Shown: positions 7,274-15,528, numbered from the stretch's first letter. The stretch: DNA of 64,000 nt from Seleniivibrio woodruffii (GCF_004339245.1 NZ_SMGG01000003.1:337106-401105); one strand, 5' to 3'. Notes: a model not told the origin generated them from the sequence alone. Program-made: numbers and translations.

Positions 7274-8737
7274 ATGAAAAAACTACTGATTCCCTATCTT
7301 CTTGCCGCAGTTTCGGCATTTCTGCTCACACTTGCATCCCCCGGGATAGACCTGTGGTTTCTGGCTTATTTCGCTCTGGTTCCCGTTCTTATCGGTGCAT
7401 CCGGAAACAGGCGGCCATGGCTTGTCTTCTTTACTTTCGCTTTCCTTTATTACAGTTATAACCTTAGATGGGTCGAAACGTCCGTTTCCTACTTCGGCGG
7501 TGCGCCCTCTGTGGTCGGTTATCTTCTGGTGGGAGTCTTTTCTGCGGTTCTTGCCCTTTTCTGGGCGGGTTTCGGCTGGATATATGCCAGACGTCCCTCT
7601 GCAAGCATCCTTGCCGCAACGGTGATAGTTGCTCTTGAGGTGCTCAGGGCGAACGTTTTCACAGGGTTTCCCTGGCTGTATCTGGGACACACTCAGACGT
7701 CGTTTCTGCCTGCCTTTCAGGCGGCGGATCTGGGCGGAGAATATCTGATAACCCTTGTTGTTGCCTATTTCAACCTTGCCTTGGCGGCTTTTGTCAGAGA
7801 CAGGAACACAAATTCCATCTCCATTGCCTTTGTTCTGGTTGTGGCTGTTTTTTCATACGGCTTTCTGGCCAAAGGCAGGGAATATAACCACGAGATCCTT
7901 AAAACCAGAATAATCCAGCCCGCCTACAAACAGACGGACAAATGGAACAAGGATAAGGAGGCCGAGGTTATTCTGCAGGTGAGCGAGATGATACGCAACT
8001 CGGCTCCCCAGAATTATGATCTTCTGGTGCTGCCGGAGAGCGTGTATCCCAACATGATGAACAGGGATTTCGCCGGATACAGGCTTATGAGCATTGTCTC
8101 GGAGATAACTCCGGTTCTGGCGGGCGTGATACGCAACAACGGAAAGGTTGAGGACAGGGAATATTTTAACAGCGTCTATCTGTTTGACGGAAAAGACGTT
8201 CAGACATATGATAAAAGGAAACTGGTTCCCTTCGGCGAATATTTTCCGATGGGTTCGCTGTTTAAGCCTATAGATTATTATTTTTTCAAGGGTGCCGAAG
8301 ACTTTTCGGCGGGCAGAGAGCCCACGGTCTTCAGCCATGAAAAGATAAAGGCTGCGCCGATGGTCTGCTATGAGAGTGCATACAGTAATCTTGTCCGTCC
8401 GCAGATAGATGCGGGTGCGAACATGATAGCCGTTGTCACAAACGACAGCTGGTTTGGCGACACTCAGGGACCCTATCAGCATATGGCTGTTGACATTATG
8501 CGTGCGGTGGAGTACAGACGCAGTGTGGTAAGGGCTGCCCAGACCGGTGTGTCGGCCTGTATCGATCCTGATGGAACTATTCAGGCGGAGCTTGGTCTAA
8601 ACAAAGCGGGGTATCTTGACTGCGAAGTGAAGACCGTTACAGCAAAGAGCATATTTTCCGTAACAGGCTACCTGTGGCTTGTTCTGCTTATAGCGGGGAT
8701 ATTTATTTATGAACGCAGGCAACGTCTTATCAAATAA
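7274..8737 (+). CDS. lnt: Apolipoprotein N-acyltransferase
   Basis: This 487-residue inner-membrane enzyme adds the third acyl chain to lipoproteins, the last step before Lol export. The N-terminal ~200 residues hold multiple transmembrane helices, then a nitrilase-fold periplasmic domain follows. The catalytic triad is visible: Glu255 in LPESVYP, Lys314 in YDKRKLVPFGE and Cys365 in MVCYES, matching E. coli Glu267/Lys335/Cys387. The start is the first ATG of MKKLLIPYLL; no clear Shine-Dalgarno precedes it. Its presence supports a diderm host that matures triacylated lipoproteins. Confidence 0.95.
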   Translation: MKKLLIPYLLAAVSAFLLTLASPGIDLWFLAYFALVPVLIGASGNRRPWLVFFTFAFLYYSYNLRWVETSVSYFGGAPSVVGYLLVGVFSAVLALFWAGFGWIYARRPSASILAATVIVALEVLRANVFTGFPWLYLGHTQTSFLPAFQAADLGGEYLITLVVAYFNLALAAFVRDRNTNSISIAFVLVVAVFSYGFLAKGREYNHEILKTRIIQPAYKQTDKWNKDKEAEVILQVSEMIRNSAPQNYDLLVLPESVYPNMMNRDFAGYRLMSIVSEITPVLAGVIRNNGKVEDREYFNSVYLFDGKDVQTYDKRKLVPFGEYFPMGSLFKPIDYYFFKGAEDFSAGREPTVFSHEKIKAAPMVCYESAYSNLVRPQIDAGANMIAVVTNDSWFGDTQGPYQHMAVDIMRAVEYRRSVVRAAQTGVSACIDPDGTIQAELGLNKAGYLDCEVKTVTAKSIFSVTGYLWLVLLIAGIFIYERRQRLIK

Positions 8738-8740
8738 ACA

Positions 8741-8769
8741 TTGAGTTTTTCCATTATTGTATATATTAG
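8741..8769 (+). promoter_or_regulatory. Candidate promoter for tatA
   Basis: TTGAGT (8741-8746), a 17-bp spacer and TATTAG (8764-8769) lie directly after the lnt stop codon and about 22 bases before the tatA start. Confidence 0.45.
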
Positions 8770-8791
8770 TGGAGAACAACGGAGGAGACAC

Positions 8792-9004
8792 ATGTTCGGA
8801 CTTGGTTCTACAGAAATTGTTGTTATTTTAGTTATCGCACTTGTTGTATTCGGTGCAGGCAAACTTCCCCAGATCGGTGAAGGAATGGGAAAAGCCATCA
8901 AAAACTTTAAGAAAGCCGCTAACGAAGTGGACACCAGCGATGTAGTGGATATCACACCTAAATCACAAAAAAAGATCGCTGACGACGAAGAAAAGAAAGC
9001 CTGA
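8792..9004 (+). CDS. tatA: Sec-independent translocase subunit TatA
   Basis: This 70-residue protein has the TatA/E layout: a short N-terminus MFGLGSTE, one hydrophobic helix (about 8-22), the FGAGKLPQIGEGMGKAIKNFKKA hinge and amphipathic helix, and a charged tail. It forms the pore of the twin-arginine pathway for folded proteins. A strong GGAGGAG (8781-8787) sits before the ATG. No tatB or tatC is adjacent, so the rest of the system must lie elsewhere. Confidence 0.93.
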   Translation: MFGLGSTEIVVILVIALVVFGAGKLPQIGEGMGKAIKNFKKAANEVDTSDVVDITPKSQKKIADDEEKKA

Positions 9005-9016
9005 GAATAAATCAAC

Positions 9017-9709
9017 ATGGCAGCAGGCGTTAAGACTGCTGCCGGTTCCGTTCTCTACGAGCTGAATCCGGCGGTTAAGCTGATCATATTTCTGAGTATA
9101 ATCCAGATGGTCGGCATGTCCGGTTCGGTATTGTCATATTCGCTGATAACCATTCCCGCAATACTGGTGCAGTTTTTTGCAAGGATACATCCCATCGATG
9201 TGTTCTATAAGATTAAACCGTTCATAACAGTGCTTATTGTCACATTTGCGGTGAATTTTTTCTTTGCGGCGGGACTTAAAAGCTCTGCGGTTTTGACATA
9301 TCGCTTTTTTCTGATTATATATTATTCAATCCTGCTTACTGCCGTCACCGACACCAGGGCGCTGGTTGCCCTGCTCTCTCTGCCTGTGCGGGGTAAGGCG
9401 GGAAAAAACCTGCGAGTGGTGATGATGGTGGCTCTGGAGTTTATCCCGATTTTCATTGACGATGCCAAAAGAACAGTTAAAAAGATCACTCTTTCGCCCG
9501 AATACAGCGGAAAGGCTTATAAGGTTTTTCTGCGCCCCAACGAATATATTAAACCTCTGATGCACAGCCTGCTGAACCATGCGGATACTGTGGCGAAGAA
9601 GGTCGAGGCGGGGGAATATGCGGCTGTTCCGCTCAGGATGCCTGGGATGTATGAGATGCTTCTGGGAGCCTGCGCAGTGGCTTTTGCGGTGCTTTATGCA
9701 GTTATATAA
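9017..9709 (+). CDS. EcfT/CbiQ-like transporter transmembrane protein, orphan
   Basis: This 230-residue protein has five or six hydrophobic segments and the overall plan of EcfT/CbiQ, the membrane coupling subunit of energy-coupling factor vitamin/metal transporters. Genuine EcfT carries two Ala-Arg-Gly/Ser coupling motifs that dock on the ATPases. Here the equivalent places read SPEYSGKAY and VAKKVEAGEY, so the motifs look lost. No ATPase or substrate-binding gene is nearby. It overlaps truA by 14 bases; an ecfT-truA linkage is also familiar from Firmicutes ecfAA'T-truA operons. It may be a repurposed EcfT or use distant ATPases. Confidence 0.6.
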   Translation: MAAGVKTAAGSVLYELNPAVKLIIFLSIIQMVGMSGSVLSYSLITIPAILVQFFARIHPIDVFYKIKPFITVLIVTFAVNFFFAAGLKSSAVLTYRFFLIIYYSILLTAVTDTRALVALLSLPVRGKAGKNLRVVMMVALEFIPIFIDDAKRTVKKITLSPEYSGKAYKVFLRPNEYIKPLMHSLLNHADTVAKKVEAGEYAAVPLRMPGMYEMLLGACAVAFAVLYAVI

Positions 9710-10436
9710 CAAAGCGGTCATCATCCAGTACGACGGAACAAACTATTCCGGCTGGCAGTGGCAGACCCACTCCCCTTCTATTCAGGAGGAACTGCAAAAG
9801 GCGCTGAAAGTGGTTTACAAAAGGGATGTTAATGCTGTCGGCTCAGGCAGGACAGATTCGGGAGTGCACTCCATAGGCCAGACTGCAAATTTTATCACCG
9901 ATACCTATATCCCCGATGAAGCGGTGGTGCTGGGGCTGAACAGTATTCTGCCGATGGACATTTCAATTACGAAGGCATGGGATGTTCCTCTGGAGTTTCA
10001 TGCTCAGAAATCAGCAAAATCCAAAACATATTTGTATCGAATGTACCCTTCCAGAGTGCGCAGCGCTTTCATGCATAACAGAGCATGGTGGGTCAAGGGG
10101 CGTCTGGACTTATCCGGAGCGGCGGAGATTCTTTCTGCGTTTGAGGGTACCCACGATTTCACAGCCTGCTGTGCGGCGGAGAGCCTGCGGGAAAACTGCG
10201 TCAGAACAATATATTTCACAAAGTTTTATAAAGAGGGTGATGTCTGGTGTCTGGAGGTGAACGGAAGCGGATTCCTCCACAACATGGTGCGGATAATCAC
10301 CGGAACGGTGGTGAAGTTCTGCCGTGACGGTCACGGACCTGAAAGGGTCAGGCAGATGCTTGAAACAAAAAACAGAAAGCTCGGCGGTCCGACGGCACCC
10401 GCCGAGGGCTTATATCTTAAAGAAGTCTTCTATTAA
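9696..10436 (+). CDS. truA: tRNA pseudouridine(38-40) synthase
   Basis: This 246-residue enzyme isomerises uridines 38-40 in the anticodon arm of tRNAs. The N-terminus VIIQYDGTNYSGWQWQ and the active-site GSGRTDSGVHS (catalytic Asp54) are diagnostic; the usual GVHA is GVHS here. The C-terminal NGSGFLHNMVRIITGT block is also typical. The start at ATG 9696 lies inside the end of the EcfT-like gene, so translation is probably coupled. Confidence 0.95.
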   Translation: MQLYNKAVIIQYDGTNYSGWQWQTHSPSIQEELQKALKVVYKRDVNAVGSGRTDSGVHSIGQTANFITDTYIPDEAVVLGLNSILPMDISITKAWDVPLEFHAQKSAKSKTYLYRMYPSRVRSAFMHNRAWWVKGRLDLSGAAEILSAFEGTHDFTACCAAESLRENCVRTIYFTKFYKEGDVWCLEVNGSGFLHNMVRIITGTVVKFCRDGHGPERVRQMLETKNRKLGGPTAPAEGLYLKEVFY

Positions 10437-10438
10437 TA

Positions 10439-10675
10439 TCAGCAGCCTTCGCCGGGCTTGATGAATATCTTTGTTTCAACATCAAGATACATCGCATACC
10501 ACTCCGAGAAGGCGTTGTCATACCACTGTCTGTCAGCATCGTTCAGGGCGTTGTAAAGCTCGTCGTGCTTTTCCTGAAGTTTGCTGAGTTCCTCCTGCTC
10601 GTGCGGCTCAAGTTCTTCAAAGGTGTCCTTAAGGGGGAGAATCTTTTTTCTGATCTTAAGAGCTTCCTCTTTCAT
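10439..10675 (-). CDS. Small acidic hypothetical protein
   Basis: This 78-residue protein is mostly charged helix, with an N-terminal MKEEALKIRKKILPLKDTFEEL and a heptad-like Glu/Leu stretch, then an aromatic segment RQWYDNAFSEWYAMYLD and a short tail ending GEGC. CGAGGT sits 7-8 bases before the ATG, which supports real translation. It is convergent with truA, with only two bases between the stops. I do not recognise the family. Confidence 0.6.
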   Translation of the reverse strand: MKEEALKIRKKILPLKDTFEELEPHEQEELSKLQEKHDELYNALNDADRQWYDNAFSEWYAMYLDVETKIFIKPGEGC

Positions 10676-10727
10676 AATGCACCTCGGTTTTTAATCTTAT
10701 AATCACACTATAAAGGTCTCAATTGAT

Positions 10728-10747
10728 ATTGTCAAGCAGATGACAAT
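10728..10747. promoter_or_regulatory. Perfect inverted repeat, possible operator
   Basis: ATTGTCA (10728-10734) and TGACAAT (10741-10747) form perfect 7-bp arms around AGCAGA. It sits between a leftward small gene and a rightward phospholipase gene and overlaps a possible TTGATA (10723-10728) -35, as expected for a repressor site. The regulator is unknown. Confidence 0.45.
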
Positions 10748-10802
10748 AATTATCCTCATGTTTCCCCTTGTTTTCGGTCATTATTTTTATAGATTAAATG
10801 TT

Positions 10803-11651
10803 ATGCCCTTTCTGGTAATCATAGCAGTGTTTGCTCTGCCGGACGTTTCGTTTGCATGGGGATTTGAAACCCATATAAATATCGGCATGCAGATACTGCA
10901 GAGCAGTAAAATAAGTGTTATCGCCAACAACCCGCAGTTCTTTCTGTGCGGGAACATATTCCCCGATCTTTTCAACCTTTTCAAGGATTTCTCCAAATTT
11001 AAGAAGGAGCTGCCCACCCACAGCTGGCAGACGGTCTCAAAATTGTTCAACGACGTCCGGGGTGATGAGGAGCAGGCGTTTGCCTATGGCTACAGTGCCC
11101 ATCTCTCGGCGGATATAATCGCCCACAACCACATGGTTCCTCAGCATATTGCATATGTTGACGAAGGGCGCATGCGCTCCCACCTTCTGTTTGAAATGGC
11201 CGAGGAATCGGTTCATAACAACCGCTATTCGAATATGCTGATGATGCTTCTGCGTTTTTCGCCCAAATACGGCAATATATTCCTCAGAAACATGGGGATA
11301 AAGCAGGAGTGGTTCGAAACGGAGACAAAAGCCATCAGATTCGGCGTAATGTCGCAGAAGACCCTGAAACTCCACGCCATTTCAAGGGCGATTAAAAAGT
11401 CCGCCCAGCCGGGATTTGAAGAGCGGGTGGGCTATTTTCGTGAGGCCGCAATAAAGCAGGCCATAGAGGCTGTCGAGCAGGGATTTGCACATCTGGAACA
11501 GAGAGATCCGTCGGGCAAAGACAGCATGGAGTCCGCCCGCAGAATGCGCAGAGAGATGCTGAAAACCAATTCAAAAAAAGAACTTCGGGACGAATATCAC
11601 AACCACATCGATCAGAAACTGTTCCCTCTGAACGAAAACGACGCATCCTGA
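10803..11651 (+). CDS. Exported zinc-dependent phospholipase C family protein
   Basis: This 282-residue protein starts with a signal peptide (MPFLVIIAVFALPDVSFA). Cleavage after Ala would leave Trp as the mature N-terminus (WGFETHINIG), as in bacterial zinc phospholipase C, where that Trp ligates zinc. Further likely ligands are in IFPDLFN, THSWQ and HLSADIIAHNHMVP. The family hydrolyses phospholipid headgroups, but many environmental members have unknown substrates. An upstream ATG at 10740 was not used because it would bury the signal peptide. A C-terminal ~60-residue charged helical extension is unusual. Confidence 0.75.
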   Translation: MPFLVIIAVFALPDVSFAWGFETHINIGMQILQSSKISVIANNPQFFLCGNIFPDLFNLFKDFSKFKKELPTHSWQTVSKLFNDVRGDEEQAFAYGYSAHLSADIIAHNHMVPQHIAYVDEGRMRSHLLFEMAEESVHNNRYSNMLMMLLRFSPKYGNIFLRNMGIKQEWFETETKAIRFGVMSQKTLKLHAISRAIKKSAQPGFEERVGYFREAAIKQAIEAVEQGFAHLEQRDPSGKDSMESARRMRREMLKTNSKKELRDEYHNHIDQKLFPLNENDAS

Positions 11652-11663
11652 CCTTTTCATTTG

Positions 11664-11692
11664 TTTACTTTATATGTCAGTTTTTTTATAAT
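11664..11692 (+). promoter_or_regulatory. Promoter for the crotonase pair
   Basis: TTTACT (11664-11669), a 17-bp spacer and a perfect TATAAT (11687-11692). The predicted leader would begin with a small hairpin, ACCTGC/GCAGGT at 11699-11716. Confidence 0.5.
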
Positions 11693-11738
11693 AAAAGAAC
11701 CTGCTTTCGGGCAGGTATGATTATTTTCAGAGGTTGAT

Positions 11739-12536
11739 ATGAGCAGTATTTCCCATTCAGTCAAAGACGGAGCCTGTTTCATAACTGTTTCATGTGAAAA
11801 CTCAGGCAATCCGTTCTATATGGAGACACTTCAGGAGCTTTTTTCGGCACTTGATGCCGCAGAGGGCGACAAAGACGTCAATCTGGCCGTAATCAGAAGC
11901 GGTCAGGCGGGTGTTTTTTCAAAAGGACACGACATCGAAAGACTTTCAAAGGCGGACACGGCGGTCATAAAACAATATAACCTTCTGGGTCAGCGTCTTA
12001 TCTCTTATATCAGAAAGATGAAAAAGCCTGTGCTGGCCGCTGTCGACGGCGACTGCTTCGGCCCCGCATTCGAGCTTATCCTTGCCTGCGACATAGTGTA
12101 TGCTTCGGCAAAGAGCCGTTTCGGATTCAATGAGACTGAGTATGGTTTCGTTCCGGGCTTCGGCGGCACTCAGCTTGCCGCCAGAAAGGCTTATGAGACG
12201 TTCGCAAAATATCTTGTTTTCACAGGTGAGCCTGTCGGAGCGGCAGAACTTTTTGCGAAGGGCATGGTCACAAAAATAACCGACTGCGCCGATTCACTGG
12301 AAAAAGCGGTGACAGAAACCGCACAGCTGATGAGCAAACGCAGCTCTTTTGCGGTGGGGCTGGCCAAAGAGACGATTAACAGCACGATAGATATGGATTT
12401 CGACAAGGGGCTTCTGCTGGAGCAGAATGCGTTCACCTTCTCATTTTCGACCTTCGACAAGACCGAGGGCACAAAGGCCTTTGTTGAGAAGCGTGAACCG
12501 CAGTTCAGAGACAGATGGGAAGATTACAGGTTCTGA
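11739..12536 (+). CDS. Enoyl-CoA hydratase/isomerase (crotonase) family protein
   Basis: This 265-residue crotonase-fold protein has an SKGHDIERL segment that forms part of the CoA site and oxyanion hole. Glu112 (AFEL) and Glu132 (FNETEYG) are 20 residues apart, as are catalytic Glu144/Glu164 of rat enoyl-CoA hydratase, so hydratase chemistry is plausible. The PGFGGTQ turn is conserved. The acyl substrate is unknown. A second crotonase starts two bases after its stop, so the two may act together. Dehydrogenase or thiolase genes are absent nearby, which argues against a simple beta-oxidation operon. Confidence 0.8.
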   Translation: MSSISHSVKDGACFITVSCENSGNPFYMETLQELFSALDAAEGDKDVNLAVIRSGQAGVFSKGHDIERLSKADTAVIKQYNLLGQRLISYIRKMKKPVLAAVDGDCFGPAFELILACDIVYASAKSRFGFNETEYGFVPGFGGTQLAARKAYETFAKYLVFTGEPVGAAELFAKGMVTKITDCADSLEKAVTETAQLMSKRSSFAVGLAKETINSTIDMDFDKGLLLEQNAFTFSFSTFDKTEGTKAFVEKREPQFRDRWEDYRF

Positions 12537-12537
12537 T

Positions 12538-13188
12538 ATGGTAGAAACACGCATAGAAGGGCTGACCGCCCATATCAGGCTTATTCCCCAGACAGGGCAG
12601 TTCACTCTGCTGGATGTTGAGACCATTAAAGAGATAATAAAGAACCTGCGAATGGTGAAGGAGAGCCCTGCCAAATGTCTGCGGATATACGGCGAGGGCG
12701 GATGTTTTGCCGTGGGTGCCGATCTCAGAACACTGAGCACCTATGACGGGTTTGATGCCAAATGGTTTTCAATGCTCGGCAACACAATGTTCGGCACGAT
12801 GCGGACAATGCCTCAGGTCGTCATAGCTGAGATAGACGGTTTCTGCATGGGCGGCGGAATGGATTTTGCGGCGGCGTGCGATTTCCGATATGCCACAGGC
12901 AAAAGTAAGTTCGCACATCCGGGGTCGAAACTGGGGATCATAACCGGATTCGGCGGCACACAGGCGATACCCAGACTGATGAAGTCGGCCTGTGCTTCGG
13001 AGTTTCTCATAACCGGAAACGCATTTGACACGGATTATATGCTGAAAGGCGGATTTCTGAAAGGTGTTGCGCACAACACGGAAGAGCTGATGCATATGAC
13101 CGGCATTCTTTGTGAGAAGATAAACCGCAAGAGCAGAACCCTGCTCTCAGGTTTCAAGCTTTCGCTGAACGGTTCGGCGGGGATATAA
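12538..13188 (+). CDS. Crotonase-fold protein lacking both catalytic glutamates
   Basis: This 216-residue protein has the crotonase core, with the oxyanion-hole GFCMGGG and GFGGTQ turns, but the hydratase glutamates are replaced: Asp109 in GGGMDFA and Gly129 in AHPGSKLG. It is also about 45 residues shorter than its neighbour at the C-terminus. It may be an isomerase, a decarboxylase-like enzyme, or a non-catalytic partner of the preceding crotonase. The ATG at 12538 follows the upstream stop by one base. Confidence 0.7.
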   Translation: MVETRIEGLTAHIRLIPQTGQFTLLDVETIKEIIKNLRMVKESPAKCLRIYGEGGCFAVGADLRTLSTYDGFDAKWFSMLGNTMFGTMRTMPQVVIAEIDGFCMGGGMDFAAACDFRYATGKSKFAHPGSKLGIITGFGGTQAIPRLMKSACASEFLITGNAFDTDYMLKGGFLKGVAHNTEELMHMTGILCEKINRKSRTLLSGFKLSLNGSAGI

Positions 13189-13255
13189 ATTTTCCTTTAT
13201 TTTTTCAGTGGCAGGCGTAAATTTAAAACTACCATTTAATTAAGTGAGGCAGACT

Positions 13256-14320
13256 TTGGGAAAGATATTTTTGGCCGCAGCGCTTATTGTTGTTGTAGTG
13301 TTTGCTACATATGAGAAAAAAGCTGTTTATGCATCGGAGAACTTCAGGGACGGAAAGTTCCACAACCTGACAGAAACTCCCACGGGGATATCAGGGAACA
13401 AACTCGGCTCCATTTACAGGATCCTTTTTCAGAGCGGAAAATTCTCCCCGAAAGAGACCATCAAGGCTCACAGGATAAATCCCGCATATGCTGTGTCAAA
13501 CACCGAAGGACAGCTTCAGGCTGTGTGGCTCGGTCATGCCAGCGTAATGCTTAAATATGACAACCTCAAGATAATAACAGACCCCGTATTTTCGGAAAGG
13601 GTTTCGCCCTTCAGCTTTATGGGGCCTAAAAGATTCAGCGATATAAACCCCATCGAGGGAACCGACATGGGCTTTATCGATGCGGTGATAATCTCTCACA
13701 ACCATTACGACCACCTTGACGAAAAGGCTGTGAAAGCCCTTAAAGACAGAGTGGGAATGTTCGTTGTTCCCCTTGGTGTCGGCGAATATCTGAAAGAGTG
13801 GGGAGTCGATCCACTGCATATTGTTGAGTTGGACTGGTTCGGTTCGCTCTCCATGCCCGACATTAAGATAACTGCAACTCCCGCACAGCACAGATCAGGC
13901 AGGGGCTATTTTGACGGCAACAAGACATTCTGGGCTTCGTGGGTTATTGAGCTGGGCGGAAAGAGAGTGTATTTCAGCGGCGATTCAGGCTACACGGATA
14001 TATTCGGCAACATAGGACAAACTTACGGTCCTTTTGATCTGGCTCTTATGGATATCGGGGCATACAACAGCAAATGGCCGTATAGCCATATGACACCGGA
14101 ACAGGCTGTTCAGGCCTCTGTGGAGCTTGGCGCAGGACTTGTTCTGCCAATCCACTGGGGAACGTTCACCCTTTCGGAGTTCCACTGGAAAGAACCCGCA
14201 GACAGGTTTACCGCTGAGGCCGAAAAGAGCGGTTTGAAATATGTTGTCCCTGAGATAGGACAGCCATTCACCGTGGGCGGATATAACCCCACTGCCAGAT
14301 GGTGGGACAACTATAAATGA
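13256..14320 (+). CDS. Metallo-beta-lactamase-fold hydrolase (NAPE-PLD/UlaG-like), membrane anchored
   Basis: This ~354-residue protein has an N-terminal hydrophobic anchor or uncleaved signal (about 3-20). An MBL-fold domain follows with a VWLGHASVML entry, the zinc motif HNHYDHLD, AQHRSGRG, SGDSGYTD and a final PIHWGTF histidine. This pattern is that of the COG2220 group containing N-acyl-phosphatidylethanolamine phospholipase D. The substrate here is not known. GAGG at 13247-13250 is well placed for the TTG at 13256; a GTG at 13244 is the alternative start but has no Shine-Dalgarno. Confidence 0.75.
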   Translation: MGKIFLAAALIVVVVFATYEKKAVYASENFRDGKFHNLTETPTGISGNKLGSIYRILFQSGKFSPKETIKAHRINPAYAVSNTEGQLQAVWLGHASVMLKYDNLKIITDPVFSERVSPFSFMGPKRFSDINPIEGTDMGFIDAVIISHNHYDHLDEKAVKALKDRVGMFVVPLGVGEYLKEWGVDPLHIVELDWFGSLSMPDIKITATPAQHRSGRGYFDGNKTFWASWVIELGGKRVYFSGDSGYTDIFGNIGQTYGPFDLALMDIGAYNSKWPYSHMTPEQAVQASVELGAGLVLPIHWGTFTLSEFHWKEPADRFTAEAEKSGLKYVVPEIGQPFTVGGYNPTARWWDNYK

Positions 14321-15012
14321 AAAAACAGCCTGAGTTCAAAGGATTTTCCGAAAAGTCGCTGGCGTTTCTGGCGGGAATGCGTGAGAACAATGAACACGAA
14401 TGGTACGAAGCTCATAAAGATGAGTATGTGAAATACGTTCAGGAACCGATGAAGGCTCTCTCATTCGAGCTTTCGGACGTCATGCTCTCTGTTGACGAAT
14501 ATTTTGTCACCGGAGGCAGAACAGTTTCCCGTATACGCAGGGATACCCGCTTTTCCAGAAATAAGTTGCCGTACAAGTCAGTCAGCTGGCTTGTTTTCAA
14601 ACGGCCGAACAAAGACTGGATCTCACTTCCGGCGTTCTTTTTCGAGCTGAATCCGGAAGGATATATGTACGGAATGGGATTTTACAGCGCAGAGCCTTCG
14701 ACTATGAAGAGCTTCCGCAATATCATAGATTCCCAGAGGAAGAGATTTGACGAGGCGGTGGATTTTTACTATACGGATAAAACCCAGCCCTTCACTTTGG
14801 TGGGTGATAAGTACAAAAGAATACTGGACGCATCAAAGGATGAGCGCACCATGGATTGGTATCAGAGAAAAAACCTTTGCCTGCTGGCGGAAAGGCCTGT
14901 GGAACCTGTTCTGTTCAACAGCAGTCTGGCCGGAACGCTCCTTGAGGACTTTTTCAGGGCTGCGCCTTTATATCGTCTTTTTCTGGAGGCATCAAGAACT
15001 CCGGCCGAGTGA
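14317..15012 (+). CDS. DUF2461 family protein
   Basis: This 231-residue soluble protein matches the DUF2461/TIGR02453 family: FLAGMRENNEHEWYEAHKDEY near the N-terminus, then SRIRRDTRFSRNKLPYKS and a YGMGFYSAEP segment. The biochemical function is unknown. Its ATG overlaps the stop of the MBL-fold gene by four bases, so the two are coupled. It ends six bases before the convergent rrf2 gene. Confidence 0.8.
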   Translation: MKKQPEFKGFSEKSLAFLAGMRENNEHEWYEAHKDEYVKYVQEPMKALSFELSDVMLSVDEYFVTGGRTVSRIRRDTRFSRNKLPYKSVSWLVFKRPNKDWISLPAFFFELNPEGYMYGMGFYSAEPSTMKSFRNIIDSQRKRFDEAVDFYYTDKTQPFTLVGDKYKRILDASKDERTMDWYQRKNLCLLAERPVEPVLFNSSLAGTLLEDFFRAAPLYRLFLEASRTPAE

Positions 15013-15018
15013 CAAAAC

Positions 15019-15456
15019 CTATCCCGCAGGTTTTAAATTCTTCATCCAGCTTCCGTCGGAGAGGCTTATATCAAGCATTTCCGATATCTTTCTTTTTCTC
15101 AGTTCATTCAGAAACATGGCTTTCGCAGAGCTGAAAGCATCGCTCAGGCCGCATCTTCCGGCCAATCCGCACTTTCTGGATCTGCTTTCGCATTTGTAGA
15201 AAGTATCCCCTTCAACAGCGTTGAAAATGTCTTCCAGAGTAATGCAGTCCGAAGGCTTGGCTAAAACATATCCTCCATTTACCCCCACGGAGGACTTCAA
15301 TATTCCGCTCTTTGTGAGCAGACGCATCACCTTCGCCAGATACTCTCTGGAAATTCCCTGCGCAGAAAGTTCATCCAACAGAACTGTCCGGTCTTTGTAA
15401 TAGGTAATATAGAGCACACTGTGCACAGCGTACTCGGTTTTCTTGGATATTCGCAT
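15019..15456 (-). CDS. Rrf2-family transcriptional regulator with three cysteines
   Basis: This 145-residue protein begins with the family signature MRISKKTEYAVHSVLYI. It has a winged helix with the NGGYVLAKP wing (60-68) and three cysteines, Cys89, Cys96 and Cys102 (C-x6-C-x5-C), in the region where IscR/NsrR-type members bind an Fe-S cluster. It probably senses Fe-S status, NO or redox. A TATAAT lies only five bases before the ATG and two palindromes lie just upstream, so the mRNA is likely leaderless and autoregulated. No isc/suf genes are adjacent. Confidence 0.85.
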   Translation of the reverse strand: MRISKKTEYAVHSVLYITYYKDRTVLLDELSAQGISREYLAKVMRLLTKSGILKSSVGVNGGYVLAKPSDCITLEDIFNAVEGDTFYKCESRSRKCGLAGRCGLSDAFSSAKAMFLNELRKRKISEMLDISLSDGSWMKNLKPAG

Positions 15457-15461
15457 GAGTA

Positions 15462-15514
15462 ATTATATCATGATTGTCTAATCATGTGATAGAAAATGTA
15501 AAAAAAATTTACAT
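15462..15514 (-). promoter_or_regulatory. rrf2 promoter with two palindromic operators
   Basis: Read on the minus strand, TATAAT (15467-15462) ends five bases before the rrf2 ATG. Directly upstream is ATGATT-GTCT-AATCAT on the plus strand (15470-15485), inside the -35/-10 spacer. Farther up is ATGTAAA-N5-TTTACAT (15496-15514). The first is positioned to act as a repressor site. Confidence 0.6.
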
Positions 15515-15528
15515 ATAAATGAAAATAG

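Noticed and set aside
10728-10747. PHO box at the phospholipase promoter
   Set aside because: The TGTCA elements are inverted, not direct repeats with an 11-bp period.
10740-10802. Upstream ATG for the phospholipase C gene
   Set aside because: It would put a second hydrophobic stretch before a complete signal peptide and displace the expected mature N-terminal Trp arrangement.
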